Below, one piece after another: positions 45,919-54,804 of a DNA stretch of 64,000 bases. The DNA is from Altererythrobacter sp. C41 (GTDB lineage: Bacteria; Pseudomonadota; Alphaproteobacteria; Sphingomonadales; Sphingomonadaceae), in NCBI RefSeq assembly GCF_016803135.1, contig NZ_JAEVFE010000004.1:136501-200500 (forward strand), in the 5' to 3' direction. The notes under the pieces were generated by a model. It was not told where the DNA came from. It saw nothing but the letters and a program-made list of their open reading frames with translations, and searched no databases. Position numbers and translations under genes: made by a program. Position 1 is the stretch's first letter; each line of letters starts with the position of its first letter.

Positions 45919-47262
45919 TCAGGCGAGTGCCGGTTCGCGCAGCTTGCCCGCAAGCGAGTTGGGGCCCGCCTCGACGAGCTCGGCCTCGACCAGATCGCCG
46001 ATCGCCGCTTCGCCTTCGAACCAGACCGATTGCAGCCAGGGCGACTTGCCGAGCCACTGGCCGGGGTGCTTGCCCTTGCGCTCGACCAGGACTTCGCAGG
46101 TCCGGCCCACCGAGCGCTGGTTGAACGCGAGCTGATGGCGGTTGAGCGCGGCCTGGAGGCGCTGGAGCCGTTCGTCCATGACCTCGCGCGCGATCTGGCC
46201 GTCCATCGCTGCGGCAGGGGTGCCGGGGCGGGGCGAATACTTGAAGCTGAAGGCCTGTGCGTAACCGACCGCGTCGACGAGGGCGAGGGTTTCCGCGAAC
46301 TCCGCGTCGGTCTCGCCCGGGAAGCCGACGATGAAATCGCCCGAGAGCGCAATGTCGGGCCGGGCTTGCCGGAAGCGCTCGAGCAGGCGGAGGTAGCTGT
46401 CGGCCGTATGGCTGCGGTTCATCGCCTTGAGCACGCGGTCGCTGCCCGACTGCACCGGCAGGTGCAGGAACGGCATCAGCTTGGCGATCTCGCCGTGCGC
46501 CGCGATCAGCGCGTCGTCCATGTCGGCCGGGTGGCTGGTGGTGTAGCGGATGCGGAGCAATCCATCGATGTCGGCGAGGTCGCGGATGAGGCCTGCGAGC
46601 CCGATCGCGCGGCCCTGGCGGTCTTCGCCGCTCCAGGCCGAAACGTTCTGGCCGAGCAGCGTGATCTCGCGCGCGCCGGCTTCGACCAATTTCTGCGCTT
46701 CGACGACGAGGTCGCTGTAGGGACGTGAGATTTCGGCGCCGCGAGTGTAGGGCACGACGCAGTAGGTGCAGAACTTGTCGCACCCTTCCTGCACGGTGAG
46801 GAAGGCGGCAGGCGGGCTCTTGCGGCGCTCGGGCAGGGCGTCGAACTTGGCGATCGGCGGCATGTCGGTGTCGGTGGCGCGCTCGCCACGCACGGCCTTG
46901 TCGAGCATTTCGGGCAGGCGGTGGTAGGCTTGCGGGCCGACGACCATCGAGACGGCCGGCGCACGCGCCATGATCTCCTCGCCCTCCGCCTGCGCGACGC
47001 AGCCGGCGACGGCGATCAGCGGCTTCTTCCCGGCCTGCTCGCCCGACTTCACCAGCCGGCCGATGTCCGAATAGACCTTCTCCGCCGCCTTCTCGCGGAT
47101 GTGGCAGGTGTTGAGCACGACGAGATCGGCGTCCTCGCCCTCGGGCGCGGGCGTGATGCCCTTGTCGGCCAGCAGCTCGGCCATGCGCTCGCCGTCGTAG
47201 ACGTTCATCTGGCAGCCGAAGCTCTTGACCCGGTAGGTCTTCGGAGGGGCACTCTGTCGCAT
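45919..47262 (-). CDS. miaB: tRNA-2-methylthio-N6-dimethylallyladenosine synthase
   Basis: MiaB adds the methylthio group at A37 of tRNAs reading codons that start with U. The 447-residue protein has the MTTase cluster cysteines 17, 53 and 88, the radical-SAM CxxxCxxC at 161-168 (CDKFCTYC), and a C-terminal TRAM domain. Its ATG lies near residue [20 protein letters not shown]. It precedes phoH by 117 bases, a spacing that can hold a promoter, and follows the plsC-like gene by 55 bases. Confidence 0.96.
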   Translation of the reverse strand: MRQSAPPKTYRVKSFGCQMNVYDGERMAELLADKGITPAPEGEDADLVVLNTCHIREKAAEKVYSDIGRLVKSGEQAGKKPLIAVAGCVAQAEGEEIMARAPAVSMVVGPQAYHRLPEMLDKAVRGERATDTDMPPIAKFDALPERRKSPPAAFLTVQEGCDKFCTYCVVPYTRGAEISRPYSDLVVEAQKLVEAGAREITLLGQNVSAWSGEDRQGRAIGLAGLIRDLADIDGLLRIRYTTSHPADMDDALIAAHGEIAKLMPFLHLPVQSGSDRVLKAMNRSHTADSYLRLLERFRQARPDIALSGDFIVGFPGETDAEFAETLALVDAVGYAQAFSFKYSPRPGTPAAAMDGQIAREVMDERLQRLQAALNRHQLAFNQRSVGRTCEVLVERKGKHPGQWLGKSPWLQSVWFEGEAAIGDLVEAELVEAGPNSLAGKLREPALA

Positions 47263-47317
47263 GGCGCGCGCCTATAGCGGAGGCGAGCGCGGTTTGAAAC
47301 TCATGAGTCCAGCGACG

Positions 47318-48166
47318 CTACTCGACAGGTGCGTTGTAGCGCACCGGCACGACATCGTGGCGGAATTCGCGCAGCGGTTTGCCGAGCGTGGTCAGCAGCG
47401 CCGCCTCGATCGCAGCGCGGGCCCGGGCGCCGATCGCCTTGCGGCCGCGGAATTCCTCGGGGCTGAACGGCTCGAGGAAATGCAGGCGAACGGGGAAGCT
47501 GCCCTTGCGTGCAAGGATACGGCGCGCGTTGTGCAGGCCGCTTTCCTCGCCGATCCAGCCAATCTCCTCTGCCACGGCGCCGTAATCGACCAGCACCGGC
47601 TGGACGAGCACGCCGGGCGGCGGCGGTTCGAGCACGCTCAGCATGCTGGTCTTGAACGGCAGGAGCGACTGGCCGTCGGTCGTCGTACCTTCGGGAAAGA
47701 CGGTGACCGACCAGTTGTCCTGCAGCGCCTCGCGCAAGGCGTTGATCTGCTCGGCCACCCCGAGCCGGTTCTCGCGCTTGACGAAGACGGTCCGGTTGAG
47801 CCGGCACAGCCAGCCGATCGCGGGCACTTCGCTGATCTCGTGCTTGGCGACGAACGCGGTGCCGCTCGCACCGGCGAGCGAAAGGATGTCGAGCCACGAG
47901 ACATGGTTGGCGATGAAGAACACGTCGCGCCGCAGCGGCACGCCGATCTTCTCAACCCGCGCGCCGGCGATCCGCGCGGTGAGCCCGAGGAACCACATCG
48001 GGAAGGGCGAGCCGTAAGCGAAGAGGCGATAGAGGAAATGCAGCGGCAGGAAGGCCGCCAGGAGCAGGAGGATCGCAAGGGCGCGAAAGGCCAACCGAAG
48101 ATGACCTGCGAGGGACAGCGGCGCACTTTCCCCGCGCGCCACGGCCTCGCGTAGCGCCGGATCCAT
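47318..48166 (-). CDS. 1-acyl-sn-glycerol-3-phosphate acyltransferase family protein
   Basis: The 282-residue protein has one N-terminal membrane helix (about 27-48) and the acyltransferase motifs NHVSWLD (His88 and Asp93) and FPEGTT (157-162). It fits PlsC-type lysophosphatidic acid acyltransferase, which makes phosphatidic acid on the inner membrane. Close relatives acylate ornithine lipids or lipid A precursors, so the exact acceptor is not certain. Its ATG overlaps the fur stop by one base (TGATG), so translation is coupled to fur. It ends 55 bases before miaB. Confidence 0.92.
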   Translation of the reverse strand: MDPALREAVARGESAPLSLAGHLRLAFRALAILLLLAAFLPLHFLYRLFAYGSPFPMWFLGLTARIAGARVEKIGVPLRRDVFFIANHVSWLDILSLAGASGTAFVAKHEISEVPAIGWLCRLNRTVFVKRENRLGVAEQINALREALQDNWSVTVFPEGTTTDGQSLLPFKTSMLSVLEPPPPGVLVQPVLVDYGAVAEEIGWIGEESGLHNARRILARKGSFPVRLHFLEPFSPEEFRGRKAIGARARAAIEAALLTTLGKPLREFRHDVVPVRYNAPVE

Positions 48167-48597
48167 CAGTCGGGCTTGTCGCCGCGATCGAGCCTGACGC
48201 CGTAGAGTTCCATCCGGTGGTCGACCAGACGATAGCCCAGGCGTTCGGCGATGACTTTCTGCAGCGCTTCCAGCTCCGGATCGACGAATTCGACCACGTT
48301 GCCGCTCTCGACGTCGATCAGATGGTCGTGGTGCGCCTCGGGCGCTGCCTCATAGCGGGCGCGGCCGTCGCCGAAGTCGTGACGATCGAGAATGCCCGCC
48401 TCTTCGAACAGGCGCACGGTGCGGTAGACGGTGGCGATCGAAATCTTCGGATCGATCGCGGAGGCCCGCTGGTGCAACTGCTCGACATCGGGATGATCCT
48501 CGCTCTCCGACAGGACGCGGGCGATCACCCGCCGCTGCTCGGTTATGCGCAGGCCGCGGTCGGCGCAGAGTTGCTCGAGATCAATCCGCTGGGACAA
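48166..48597 (-). CDS. fur: Fur family iron-responsive transcriptional regulator
   Basis: The 143-residue repressor has an N-terminal winged helix (LRITEQRRVIARVL and SIATVYRTVRLFEEAG). The metal-sensing motif HHDHLIDVESG is in the dimerisation region. The C-terminal CxxC structural zinc pair is missing; the only Cys is near the N-terminus, as in many alphaproteobacterial Fur/Mur proteins, some of which respond to Mn rather than Fe. It is preceded by a terminator and mucR, and overlaps the plsC-like gene by one base. Confidence 0.93.
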   Translation of the reverse strand: MSQRIDLEQLCADRGLRITEQRRVIARVLSESEDHPDVEQLHQRASAIDPKISIATVYRTVRLFEEAGILDRHDFGDGRARYEAAPEAHHDHLIDVESGNVVEFVDPELEALQKVIAERLGYRLVDHRMELYGVRLDRGDKPD

Positions 48598-48603
48598 GAG
48601 GGC

Positions 48604-48649
48604 ACCTTAAAAGTAGAAACGCCCCGCATCCTTAACGGGGCGGGGCGTT
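48604..48649 (-). terminator. intrinsic terminator downstream of mucR
   Basis: A perfect ten-base stem, AACGCCCCGC (48618-48627) and GCGGGGCGTT (48640-48649), is read on the minus strand after the MucR gene and is followed by a T-rich run (TTTCTACTTTTAAGG). It separates mucR from fur, so fur probably has its own promoter or depends on read-through. Confidence 0.75.
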
Positions 48650-48672
48650 CTTCTCAAGCGCGAGGACCGCGC

Positions 48673-49113
48673 TCAGTCCGTCTTCTTGCGGCGCCCGCGC
48701 TTCTGGCCGGGCTTGCGGCCGAGACCGATCTTCTTGGCGAGATCGCGGCGCGTTTCCGCATAGTCGGGGGCGACCATCGGATAGTCGGCACCGAGGTTCC
48801 AGCGCTGGCGATACTCCTCCACCGTCATGCCGTGCTCGGTCATCAGGTGGCGCTTGAGCATCTTCATCTTCTTGCCGCAGTCGAGGCAGACGATGTGATC
48901 CTTCTTGACCGACGAACGAAGCGAAACCGCAGGTTCCGGGGTCGGTTCTTCTTGCGCAGTATCGGCACCGAGCCCTGCAAGCGCGCCGTAAACGTTGCTG
49001 ATGAGCGCCGGCACTTCGTCCACCGCGACGCTGTTGTTGCTCACGTGAGCTGCGACGATGTCCGACGTCAACGTGATCAACGTTTCGGTCATGTCAAATT
49101 CTTGCTGTTCCAT
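48673..49113 (-). CDS. MucR/Ros family zinc-finger regulator
   Basis: The 146-residue protein has the single bacterial C2H2 zinc finger of the Ros/MucR family: Cys76, Cys79, His89 and His94 (CLDCGKKMKMLKRHLMTEH). A helical N-terminal oligomerisation region and the HGMTVEEYRQRWNL extension after the finger are also typical. Members are global regulators of exopolysaccharide, motility and cell-cycle genes and silence AT-rich DNA. The ATG at 49113 has GAGG six bases upstream. The 150 bases upstream are clearly AT-richer than the window, as expected for a regulator gene that may bind its own promoter. Confidence 0.93.
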   Translation of the reverse strand: MEQQEFDMTETLITLTSDIVAAHVSNNSVAVDEVPALISNVYGALAGLGADTAQEEPTPEPAVSLRSSVKKDHIVCLDCGKKMKMLKRHLMTEHGMTVEEYRQRWNLGADYPMVAPDYAETRRDLAKKIGLGRKPGQKRGRRKKTD

Positions 49114-49264
49114 TATTACCTCGGAGGCGACATTTTGTCATTGTTGTAAACTTGGTAATCGCGAGCCGCTGCCCACTGCGCGGTTCATGGACTAGGAATA
49201 TAAATATTTCAATACTCATGAATTGCGAACGTATATCAAAACGCGGACGCTTTAGACCTTCGTG

Positions 49265-49720
49265 TTATAAATCGCGTCCGAACGTAATCGCATCGAGAAA
49301 CTGCCCCGACGGCAACCGATAATAGGCCTTGCGGCGGCCGATCGGTTCGAAGCCCATCCGGCGGTAGAGCGAGACGGCCGGGTTGTTGTCGCGCATCTCC
49401 AGGAACATGCGCTCGGCGCCCCGGCCGCGCGCTTCGATGAAGGCGCGGGTGAGCAGCGCGCAGCCGATGCCCTTGCCGCGCAAGTCGGGCCGCACCCCGA
49501 TCAGCAGAAGTTCCTCTTCCCCCGGGGCGAAGCGGGTCAAGGCGAAGCCGGCCGCGTCGCTTTCGCTCGCGAGCGGTTCGCCCTCCGCGCCGGCGAGAAG
49601 ATAGTGCGTGTGCGGCAAGGTGAGGGAATCCGACACCTGGCGGCGGTTCCACGCCTCCGCCCAGGCCGGGTCGAACGCGGCCTCCATGACGTCCATGATC
49701 CGGTCGAGATCATCCTTCAT
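49265..49720 (-). CDS. rimI: ribosomal protein S18-alanine N-acetyltransferase
   Basis: The 151-residue GNAT enzyme has the acetyl-CoA-binding loop RPDLRGKGIGCALL (about 77-90) and the C-terminal NNPAVSLYRRMGFEPIGRRKAYY. RimI acetylates the N-terminus of ribosomal protein S18. Its ATG overlaps the tsaB stop by four bases, a conserved tsaB-rimI pairing. An AT-rich gap separates it from mucR. No signal or membrane segment is present. Confidence 0.93.
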   Translation of the reverse strand: MKDDLDRIMDVMEAAFDPAWAEAWNRRQVSDSLTLPHTHYLLAGAEGEPLASESDAAGFALTRFAPGEEELLLIGVRPDLRGKGIGCALLTRAFIEARGRGAERMFLEMRDNNPAVSLYRRMGFEPIGRRKAYYRLPSGQFLDAITFGRDL

Positions 49721-50328
49721 GGCGAAGGTCTCGCATCGGGCGCACGGCCGTAGATCGGTCGCGGATCGGCGGACAGGAGAGGGGCGGGGACCTGCAGAGC
49801 GAAGCGCGCGTCGGGATGAATCGGAAAGGCGCGGCCGTTCCCGCGCCGGGCCACGAGCGCTTCGGCCTGGGTTCCGCCGACCAGCGGGGCGCCGATCGCG
49901 CGCACGGCTTCATCGGGCGGAAGCGAGCGGACCTCGGCCTCGGGCAACCCGTCGCGGCCGAACGGCTGCACGAACCATTCGCCGTGCCCGCCTGTGGTGC
50001 AGACGCCGACCGGTTCCCCGGCATGCTCGGCCCGGATCATGGCCGCGATCAGGGCGAGTGTCGGATAACCGGTGACCTGCGCGCTCCAGGCGTAGCCGAG
50101 CGCGCGTGCGGTCGCGAGGCCGATGCGCACGCCGGTGAAGCTGCCGGGGCCGAGCGAGACGAGGATGCGGCCGGCGCGTCCGCGTCCGGGCAGGGCCGCG
50201 ATCATCGGCACCAGCCGCTCGGCATGGCCACGGCCAAGCACCCGGTGATCGTGCGCGACCGGTTCGTCGTCCTCGAACAGCGCGACCGAGCAGGCCTCGG
50301 TCGCGCATTCGATCGCCAGCGTTCGCAT
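49717..50328 (-). CDS. tsaB: tRNA threonylcarbamoyladenosine biosynthesis protein TsaB
   Basis: TsaB is the non-catalytic partner of TsaD in making t6A37 in tRNAs that read ANN codons. The 203-residue protein has the ASKHA-fold start LAIECATEACSVALF, and LVSLGPGSFTGVRIGLATARAL near residue 56 (part of this motif given), both diagnostic. The C-terminal half is shorter than TsaD and lacks metal-binding His residues, as expected for TsaB. It overlaps rimI by four bases. Confidence 0.94.
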   Translation of the reverse strand: MRTLAIECATEACSVALFEDDEPVAHDHRVLGRGHAERLVPMIAALPGRGRAGRILVSLGPGSFTGVRIGLATARALGYAWSAQVTGYPTLALIAAMIRAEHAGEPVGVCTTGGHGEWFVQPFGRDGLPEAEVRSLPPDEAVRAIGAPLVGGTQAEALVARRGNGRAFPIHPDARFALQVPAPLLSADPRPIYGRAPDARPSP

Positions 50329-50456
50329 GTTTCGCGCTCAGTCCTTCCCGTCGCCGCGCACGACCCTTCCGCACGGCGTCGGCTTGCGCGTTTGCAACGA
50401 CGGGAGGAGCCGTCAAGCGCCGAGCGCGCCCGACGGCCGGAAATCAGGCCCGGAAA

Positions 50457-51065
50457 TCAGGCGATGACGTTGAACTTGTCGAAGTCGGGCCGGGGGCTGC
50501 GGCCGAAGATCGTCGAGGCGTCGCCATAACCGATACTGCAGATGAAGTTGCTGTGGACGCGCGGCTGACCGGCGAAGAATGCCTTGTCGACCGCCGCGTT
50601 GTCGAACCCGGACATCGGGCCGCAGTCGAGCCCGAGCGCACGCGCGGCGAGCATCAGATAGGCTCCCTGCAGCGAGGAGTTGCGGAAGGCGCCTTGCTCG
50701 CGCCCCGTCTCGTCGCCTTCGAACCAGCTCTTCGCGTCAGTGTGGGGAAAGAGCCACGGCAACTGTTCGTGGAAATCGATGTCGTAGCCGATGATGGCGA
50801 CGACCGGCGCGGTTTCGATCTTCTTCTTGTTTCCTTCCGAAGCGAGGTCGGAAAGCTTCTGCTTCGCTTCGGCGGACTTCGCCCAGACGATCCGCGCCGG
50901 CTGCATGTTGGCCGAGGTCGGTGCCATCTTCATGAGATCGTAGATCGCGCGGATCTGATCGTCCGACACGGGCTTGTCGAGCCAGCCGTTATAGCTGCGC
51001 GCTTCGTGGAAAAGCTGGTCGAGCGCGTCGGCCGACAAGACGTTGTCGTGAAACTGCTTGGTCAT
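50457..51065 (-). CDS. malonic semialdehyde reductase / nitroreductase family protein
   Basis: The 202-residue flavoprotein fits the RutE/HadB branch of the nitroreductase family: [23 protein letters not shown], then [15 protein letters not shown], and [13 protein letters not shown]. RutE reduces 3-hydroxypropionic semialdehyde-type products in pyrimidine degradation, but no other rut genes are nearby, so the role here is uncertain. It lies 24 bases from the nfu-like gene end on the same strand. It is a different subfamily from the nitroreductase at 15370-16044. Confidence 0.88.
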   Translation of the reverse strand: MTKQFHDNVLSADALDQLFHEARSYNGWLDKPVSDDQIRAIYDLMKMAPTSANMQPARIVWAKSAEAKQKLSDLASEGNKKKIETAPVVAIIGYDIDFHEQLPWLFPHTDAKSWFEGDETGREQGAFRNSSLQGAYLMLAARALGLDCGPMSGFDNAAVDKAFFAGQPRVHSNFICSIGYGDASTIFGRSPRPDFDKFNVIA

Positions 51066-51089
51066 CGAAACTCCACCGAAGTTGGAAAA

Positions 51090-51668
51090 TCAGGCCGCGC
51101 GGACCTCGACGACCTCCGGCACGTAGTGCTTCAGGAGGCCTTCGATTCCGTGCTTGAGCGTCGCGGTCGAGCTCGGGCAGCCCGAGCAGGCGCCCTGGAG
51201 CTGGAGATAGACGACGCCGTCGCGGTAGCCGCGGTACTGGATATCGCCGCCGTCGCCGGCGACCGCGGGCCGCACGCGGGTTTCGAGCAGGTCGTTGATC
51301 TGCGCGACGATATCCGCGTCTTCCGGGTCTTCCTCCACCAGCATCTCGCTTTCGCCGGGCACGGAAATGCCGCTCGCGTCGGCGCCCGCGAACAACGGTG
51401 CTTCGGAGATGAAATGGTCGAGCAGGATCGAGACGACCTGCGGCTTGAGCGAGGACCATTCGACGCCCGGCGCCGCGGTGACCGACACGAAGTCCGCGCC
51501 GAAGAACACGTTGGTGACTTCGCCGGTGTCGAAGATCGCCTGCGCCAGCGGGCTCGCCTCGGCCGCTTCGGGGCTGGCGAATTCGCGCGTGCCGGAAGGC
51601 ATGACCTGCCGTCCGGGCAGGAACTTCAGGCTCGCGGGATTCGGCGTGGTTTCGGTCTCGATGAACAT
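51090..51668 (-). CDS. NifU-family Fe-S cluster scaffold/carrier protein
   Basis: The 192-residue protein has an N-terminal Nfu domain (MFIETETTPNPASLKFLPG) and a C-terminal NifU-like domain with the [4Fe-4S]-binding CSGCPSS (Cys161 and Cys164). Nfu proteins deliver clusters to apo-enzymes. The Met at 51668 is taken because the Nfu family begins with FIETETTPNP; an earlier Met at 51716 would add residues not seen in homologues. It is divergent from the M16 peptidase gene across 88 bases. Confidence 0.93.
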   Translation of the reverse strand: MFIETETTPNPASLKFLPGRQVMPSGTREFASPEAAEASPLAQAIFDTGEVTNVFFGADFVSVTAAPGVEWSSLKPQVVSILLDHFISEAPLFAGADASGISVPGESEMLVEEDPEDADIVAQINDLLETRVRPAVAGDGGDIQYRGYRDGVVYLQLQGACSGCPSSTATLKHGIEGLLKHYVPEVVEVRAA

Positions 51669-51756
51669 GCCGGCGATGTAGGGTCGAGGGACCCGCCGGG
51701 CAAGGGCCGCACGCATTCACTATCCCTTCATCGCGGGGCTCCCTATAACCGCATGC

Positions 51757-54702
51757 ATGACTCTTTTTCCGCGCGCCGTCCGGCGCCTCGCGCTCCTCCT
51801 CCCCCTTGCGCTCCTGACGCCGTCCGCAACGGCGCAGCAGGCCCTGCCCGCGGGCGCGCCCGAGTCGCTCCAGACCGGCGAGGAAGTGCCGTGGATTTAT
51901 CGCGGGAGCGATGTTCCGCGCGACAAGGAATGGCTGTTCGGAGAGATGGACAATGGCCTGCGCTATGCCGTCCGCAAGAACGGCGTACCGCCGCGCCAGG
52001 TCTCGATCCGCATCCGCATCGACGCGGGATCGCTGCACGAACAGGACGACGAGCGCGGCTTCGCGCACTTGATGGAGCACCTGAGCTTCCGCGAGAGCAA
52101 ATACCTCGGCCCGGCCATGGCGATCCCGACCTGGCAGCGGCTCGGCGCGACGTTCGGCAGCGACACCAATGCCGAGACCACGCCGACGCACACGGTCTAC
52201 AAGCTCGACCTGCCCAACGCTACGCCGCAGGCGTTGGAGGAGAGCTTCAAGCTGCTTTCGGGCATGATCCGCGAGCCGGTGCTCAACGAAACCAACCTTG
52301 CGGCCGAAGTGCCGATCGTCCTCGCCGAGAAGCGCGAGCGGGGCGGGGCGGCGGAACGCGTGGTCGAAGGCACGCGCACGACGCTGTTCGCCGGGCAGCC
52401 GCTCGCCGAGCGCATGCCGATCGGCACCGAGGAGACGCTGAGAGGCGCCACGGCCGATGCCGTGCAGGCCTTCCACGACCGCTGGTATCGGCCCGAGAAC
52501 ACCGTGATCGTCGCTGCCGGTGACATCGATCCGGTGCGGCTCGCGCAACTGGTCGAGCAGTGGTTCGGCGACTGGCAGGGGAAGGGGCCGCACATCGAAG
52601 CGCCGGACTTCGGCGACCCCGTGCCGCCGCCCGGCGCGACGGGCGAGAACCCGGTGGGCGAGACGTCCGTCCTGGTCGAGCCGGACATGCCGCGCTCGCT
52701 GACTTACGCGATCATGCGCCCGTGGCGGAAGGTCGACGATACGATCGTGTACAACGAGGGGCTGTTGCTCGACTCGCTGTCGCAGGCGCTGATCAACCGC
52801 CGGCTGGAGGCCCGCGCGCGGGCAGGCGGCTCGTATCTCTATGCGCAGGTCCAGCAGGATGACGTCAGCCGTTCGACCGACGCCACGTTCATCACGCTCG
52901 CGCCGCTCGGAGAGGACTGGGAAGGTGCGCTGACCGACGTGCGGGCGGTAATCGCCGACGCGCTCGCGACGCCGCCGTCGCAGGAGGAGATCGCGCGCGA
53001 GATGGCCGAATTCGACGTCGTCTTCGCAAGCATGGTCGAACAGCGCGCCGTCATGGCCGGATCGAAGCTGGCCGACGACATCGTCAACGCCGTCGACATC
53101 CGCGAGACGGTCGCTTCGCCGGAGACCGTGCTGTCGGTGTTCCGCGGCATGAAGGACAAGTTCACGCCCGAAGCCGTGCTCGAGCATACCCGCACGCTGT
53201 TCTCCGGCGATGTGGTGCGTTCGGTCTACGTCACCCCCGCCACCGGCGAAGCCGACGCCGCCGCGCTCAAGGCAGCGCTGGAAGCGGAAGTCGCACCCGA
53301 TCCCAGCGCCCGGCTGGAAGGCGAGCCGATCTCGTTCGCGGACCTGCCCGCGATCGGAGAGCCGGGCCAGGTCGTCAGCGAGGCGCCGCTGGGCCTGCTC
53401 GGGATCGAGCGGATCGAGCTCGACAACGGCGTCACCGCCATTCTCTGGGCCAACGATGCCGAACCCGGCCGCGTGGCCGTGCGCGTGCGCTTCGGCGCCG
53501 GGCACCGGGCGTTCGACGAGAGCGATGCCGTCTACCGCGCGCTGGGCGAAGCGGCGCTGGTCCAGTCCGGTCTGGGCGAGCTCGGCCAGGAAGAGCTCGA
53601 CCGTATCTCGACCGGGCGCAAGCTCGGCTTCGACTTCGGGGTGGAGGATTCGACCTTCACTTTCTCCGCACAGACTCGCAACGCCGACCTTGCGGACCAG
53701 CTCTATCTTTTCGCGGCCAAGCTCGCGATGCCGCGGTGGGACGAGAACCCGGTCCTGCGTGCCAAGGCGGCCGCGCGGCTTGCTTACGAGAGCTACTCCA
53801 CCAGCCCGAGCGCGGTGCTCAACCGCGACCTCGAATACTATCTCCGCGATCGCGATCCGCGCTATGCGACGCCCGACCTCGCCATGCTCGAGGGCGCGAC
53901 GCCCGAAGGCTTCCGGGAAGTCTGGGAACCGCTGCTCAAGCAGGGGCCGATCGAGATCGCGATTTTCGGCGAGTTCGACCGTGCCACTGCTCTGGAGGCA
54001 TTGCGCAAGACCTTCGGCGCTCTGCCCGAACGCGCGCCGATCCCGGCCGAAGTCGCCGCGCGCACGCCCGATTTCCCGGCGCCCTCGGCCGACACGGTGG
54101 TGCTCCATCACCGCGGCGACGCCAACCAGGCCGCTGCGGTTATCGCCTGGCCGACGGGCGGCGGCGTCGAGCGGCTGCCCGAATCGCGCCAGCTCGAGAT
54201 CCTCGCCAATCTGTTCAACAACCGGCTGATCGACGCCATGCGCGAGCGGGCGGGGGCGAGCTATGCGCCGCAGGTCATGAATACCTGGCCGACCGACTTG
54301 CAGGAGGGCGGGCGCCTGACGGCCATCGCCCAGCTTCGACCCGAAGACGTGCCGGCCTTCTTCGCCGCGGCGGACGAGATCGCGGCCGACCTCGCCGCCA
54401 ACCCGCCGACCGAGGACGAGCTCGCCCGTGTCACCGAACCGCTGCGCCAGCTCATCAACCGCGCCTCGACCGGGAACATGTTCTGGATGTACCAGCTCGA
54501 GGGATCGACCCGCGATCCGCGCCGGGTGCAACTGGTGCGCTCGCTGCTCAACGACTATACGGTGACCACTCCGCAGGCGATGCAGCAGCTTGCACAGCGG
54601 CACCTTGCCGTCCGTCCGGGTTTCCGCCTCGCGGTTATCCCTCAGGGGCAGGAACTGGTTCGCGCGGCACCCCCGGCTCAAGCGGAGGTCGCCGGCCGCT
54701 GA
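51757..54702 (+). CDS. secreted M16 family metallopeptidase
   Basis: This 981-residue insulinase-type peptidase has a signal peptide (about 1-27, ending ATAQ) and the inverted zinc motif HxxEH with His104, Glu107 and His108 in HLMEHLSF. A downstream Glu completes the site in the N-terminal M16 domain. A second M16 domain lies in the C-terminal half (about 520-980). The length fits the two-domain periplasmic group. Substrates of such peptidases are small peptides, but the specific one is not known. It is followed by a hairpin and DAHP synthase gene. Confidence 0.92.
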   Translation: MTLFPRAVRRLALLLPLALLTPSATAQQALPAGAPESLQTGEEVPWIYRGSDVPRDKEWLFGEMDNGLRYAVRKNGVPPRQVSIRIRIDAGSLHEQDDERGFAHLMEHLSFRESKYLGPAMAIPTWQRLGATFGSDTNAETTPTHTVYKLDLPNATPQALEESFKLLSGMIREPVLNETNLAAEVPIVLAEKRERGGAAERVVEGTRTTLFAGQPLAERMPIGTEETLRGATADAVQAFHDRWYRPENTVIVAAGDIDPVRLAQLVEQWFGDWQGKGPHIEAPDFGDPVPPPGATGENPVGETSVLVEPDMPRSLTYAIMRPWRKVDDTIVYNEGLLLDSLSQALINRRLEARARAGGSYLYAQVQQDDVSRSTDATFITLAPLGEDWEGALTDVRAVIADALATPPSQEEIAREMAEFDVVFASMVEQRAVMAGSKLADDIVNAVDIRETVASPETVLSVFRGMKDKFTPEAVLEHTRTLFSGDVVRSVYVTPATGEADAAALKAALEAEVAPDPSARLEGEPISFADLPAIGEPGQVVSEAPLGLLGIERIELDNGVTAILWANDAEPGRVAVRVRFGAGHRAFDESDAVYRALGEAALVQSGLGELGQEELDRISTGRKLGFDFGVEDSTFTFSAQTRNADLADQLYLFAAKLAMPRWDENPVLRAKAAARLAYESYSTSPSAVLNRDLEYYLRDRDPRYATPDLAMLEGATPEGFREVWEPLLKQGPIEIAIFGEFDRATALEALRKTFGALPERAPIPAEVAARTPDFPAPSADTVVLHHRGDANQAAAVIAWPTGGGVERLPESRQLEILANLFNNRLIDAMRERAGASYAPQVMNTWPTDLQEGGRLTAIAQLRPEDVPAFFAAADEIAADLAANPPTEDELARVTEPLRQLINRASTGNMFWMYQLEGSTRDPRRVQLVRSLLNDYTVTTPQAMQQLAQRHLAVRPGFRLAVIPQGQELVRAAPPAQAEVAGR

Positions 54703-54753
54703 CCGCGCATAGCGCAGCCATCAGCGGCTGTAAGTTAATTGCCCTTGCGGCAC

Positions 54754-54780
54754 GCCGCGCATTGGCTTTCAATGCGCGGC
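54754..54780 (+). promoter_or_regulatory. perfect 11-bp stem-loop before DAHP synthase
   Basis: GCCGCGCATTG (54754-54764) and CAATGCGCGGC (54770-54780) form a perfect stem with a 5-base loop (GCTTT). It ends 24 bases before the GTG at 54805. A T-run is absent, so it is more likely a leader structure or a factor-aided end of the M16 transcript than a classic terminator. It also contains the ATG at 54772, which argues against that ATG being the true start. Confidence 0.6.
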
Positions 54781-54804
54781 TCTGGAAATACGGAAAGATC
54801 GGTC

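Noticed and set aside
50989-54681. Very long open frames antisense to real genes, e.g. opposite the M16 peptidase, smc (26230-29775), atpA (1986-3944) and aldehyde dehydrogenase (17103-20318)
   Set aside because: High GC with strong third-position bias leaves stops rare on the opposite strand. The products are rich in Arg, Ala and Gly with no domain, and the sense genes are clear.
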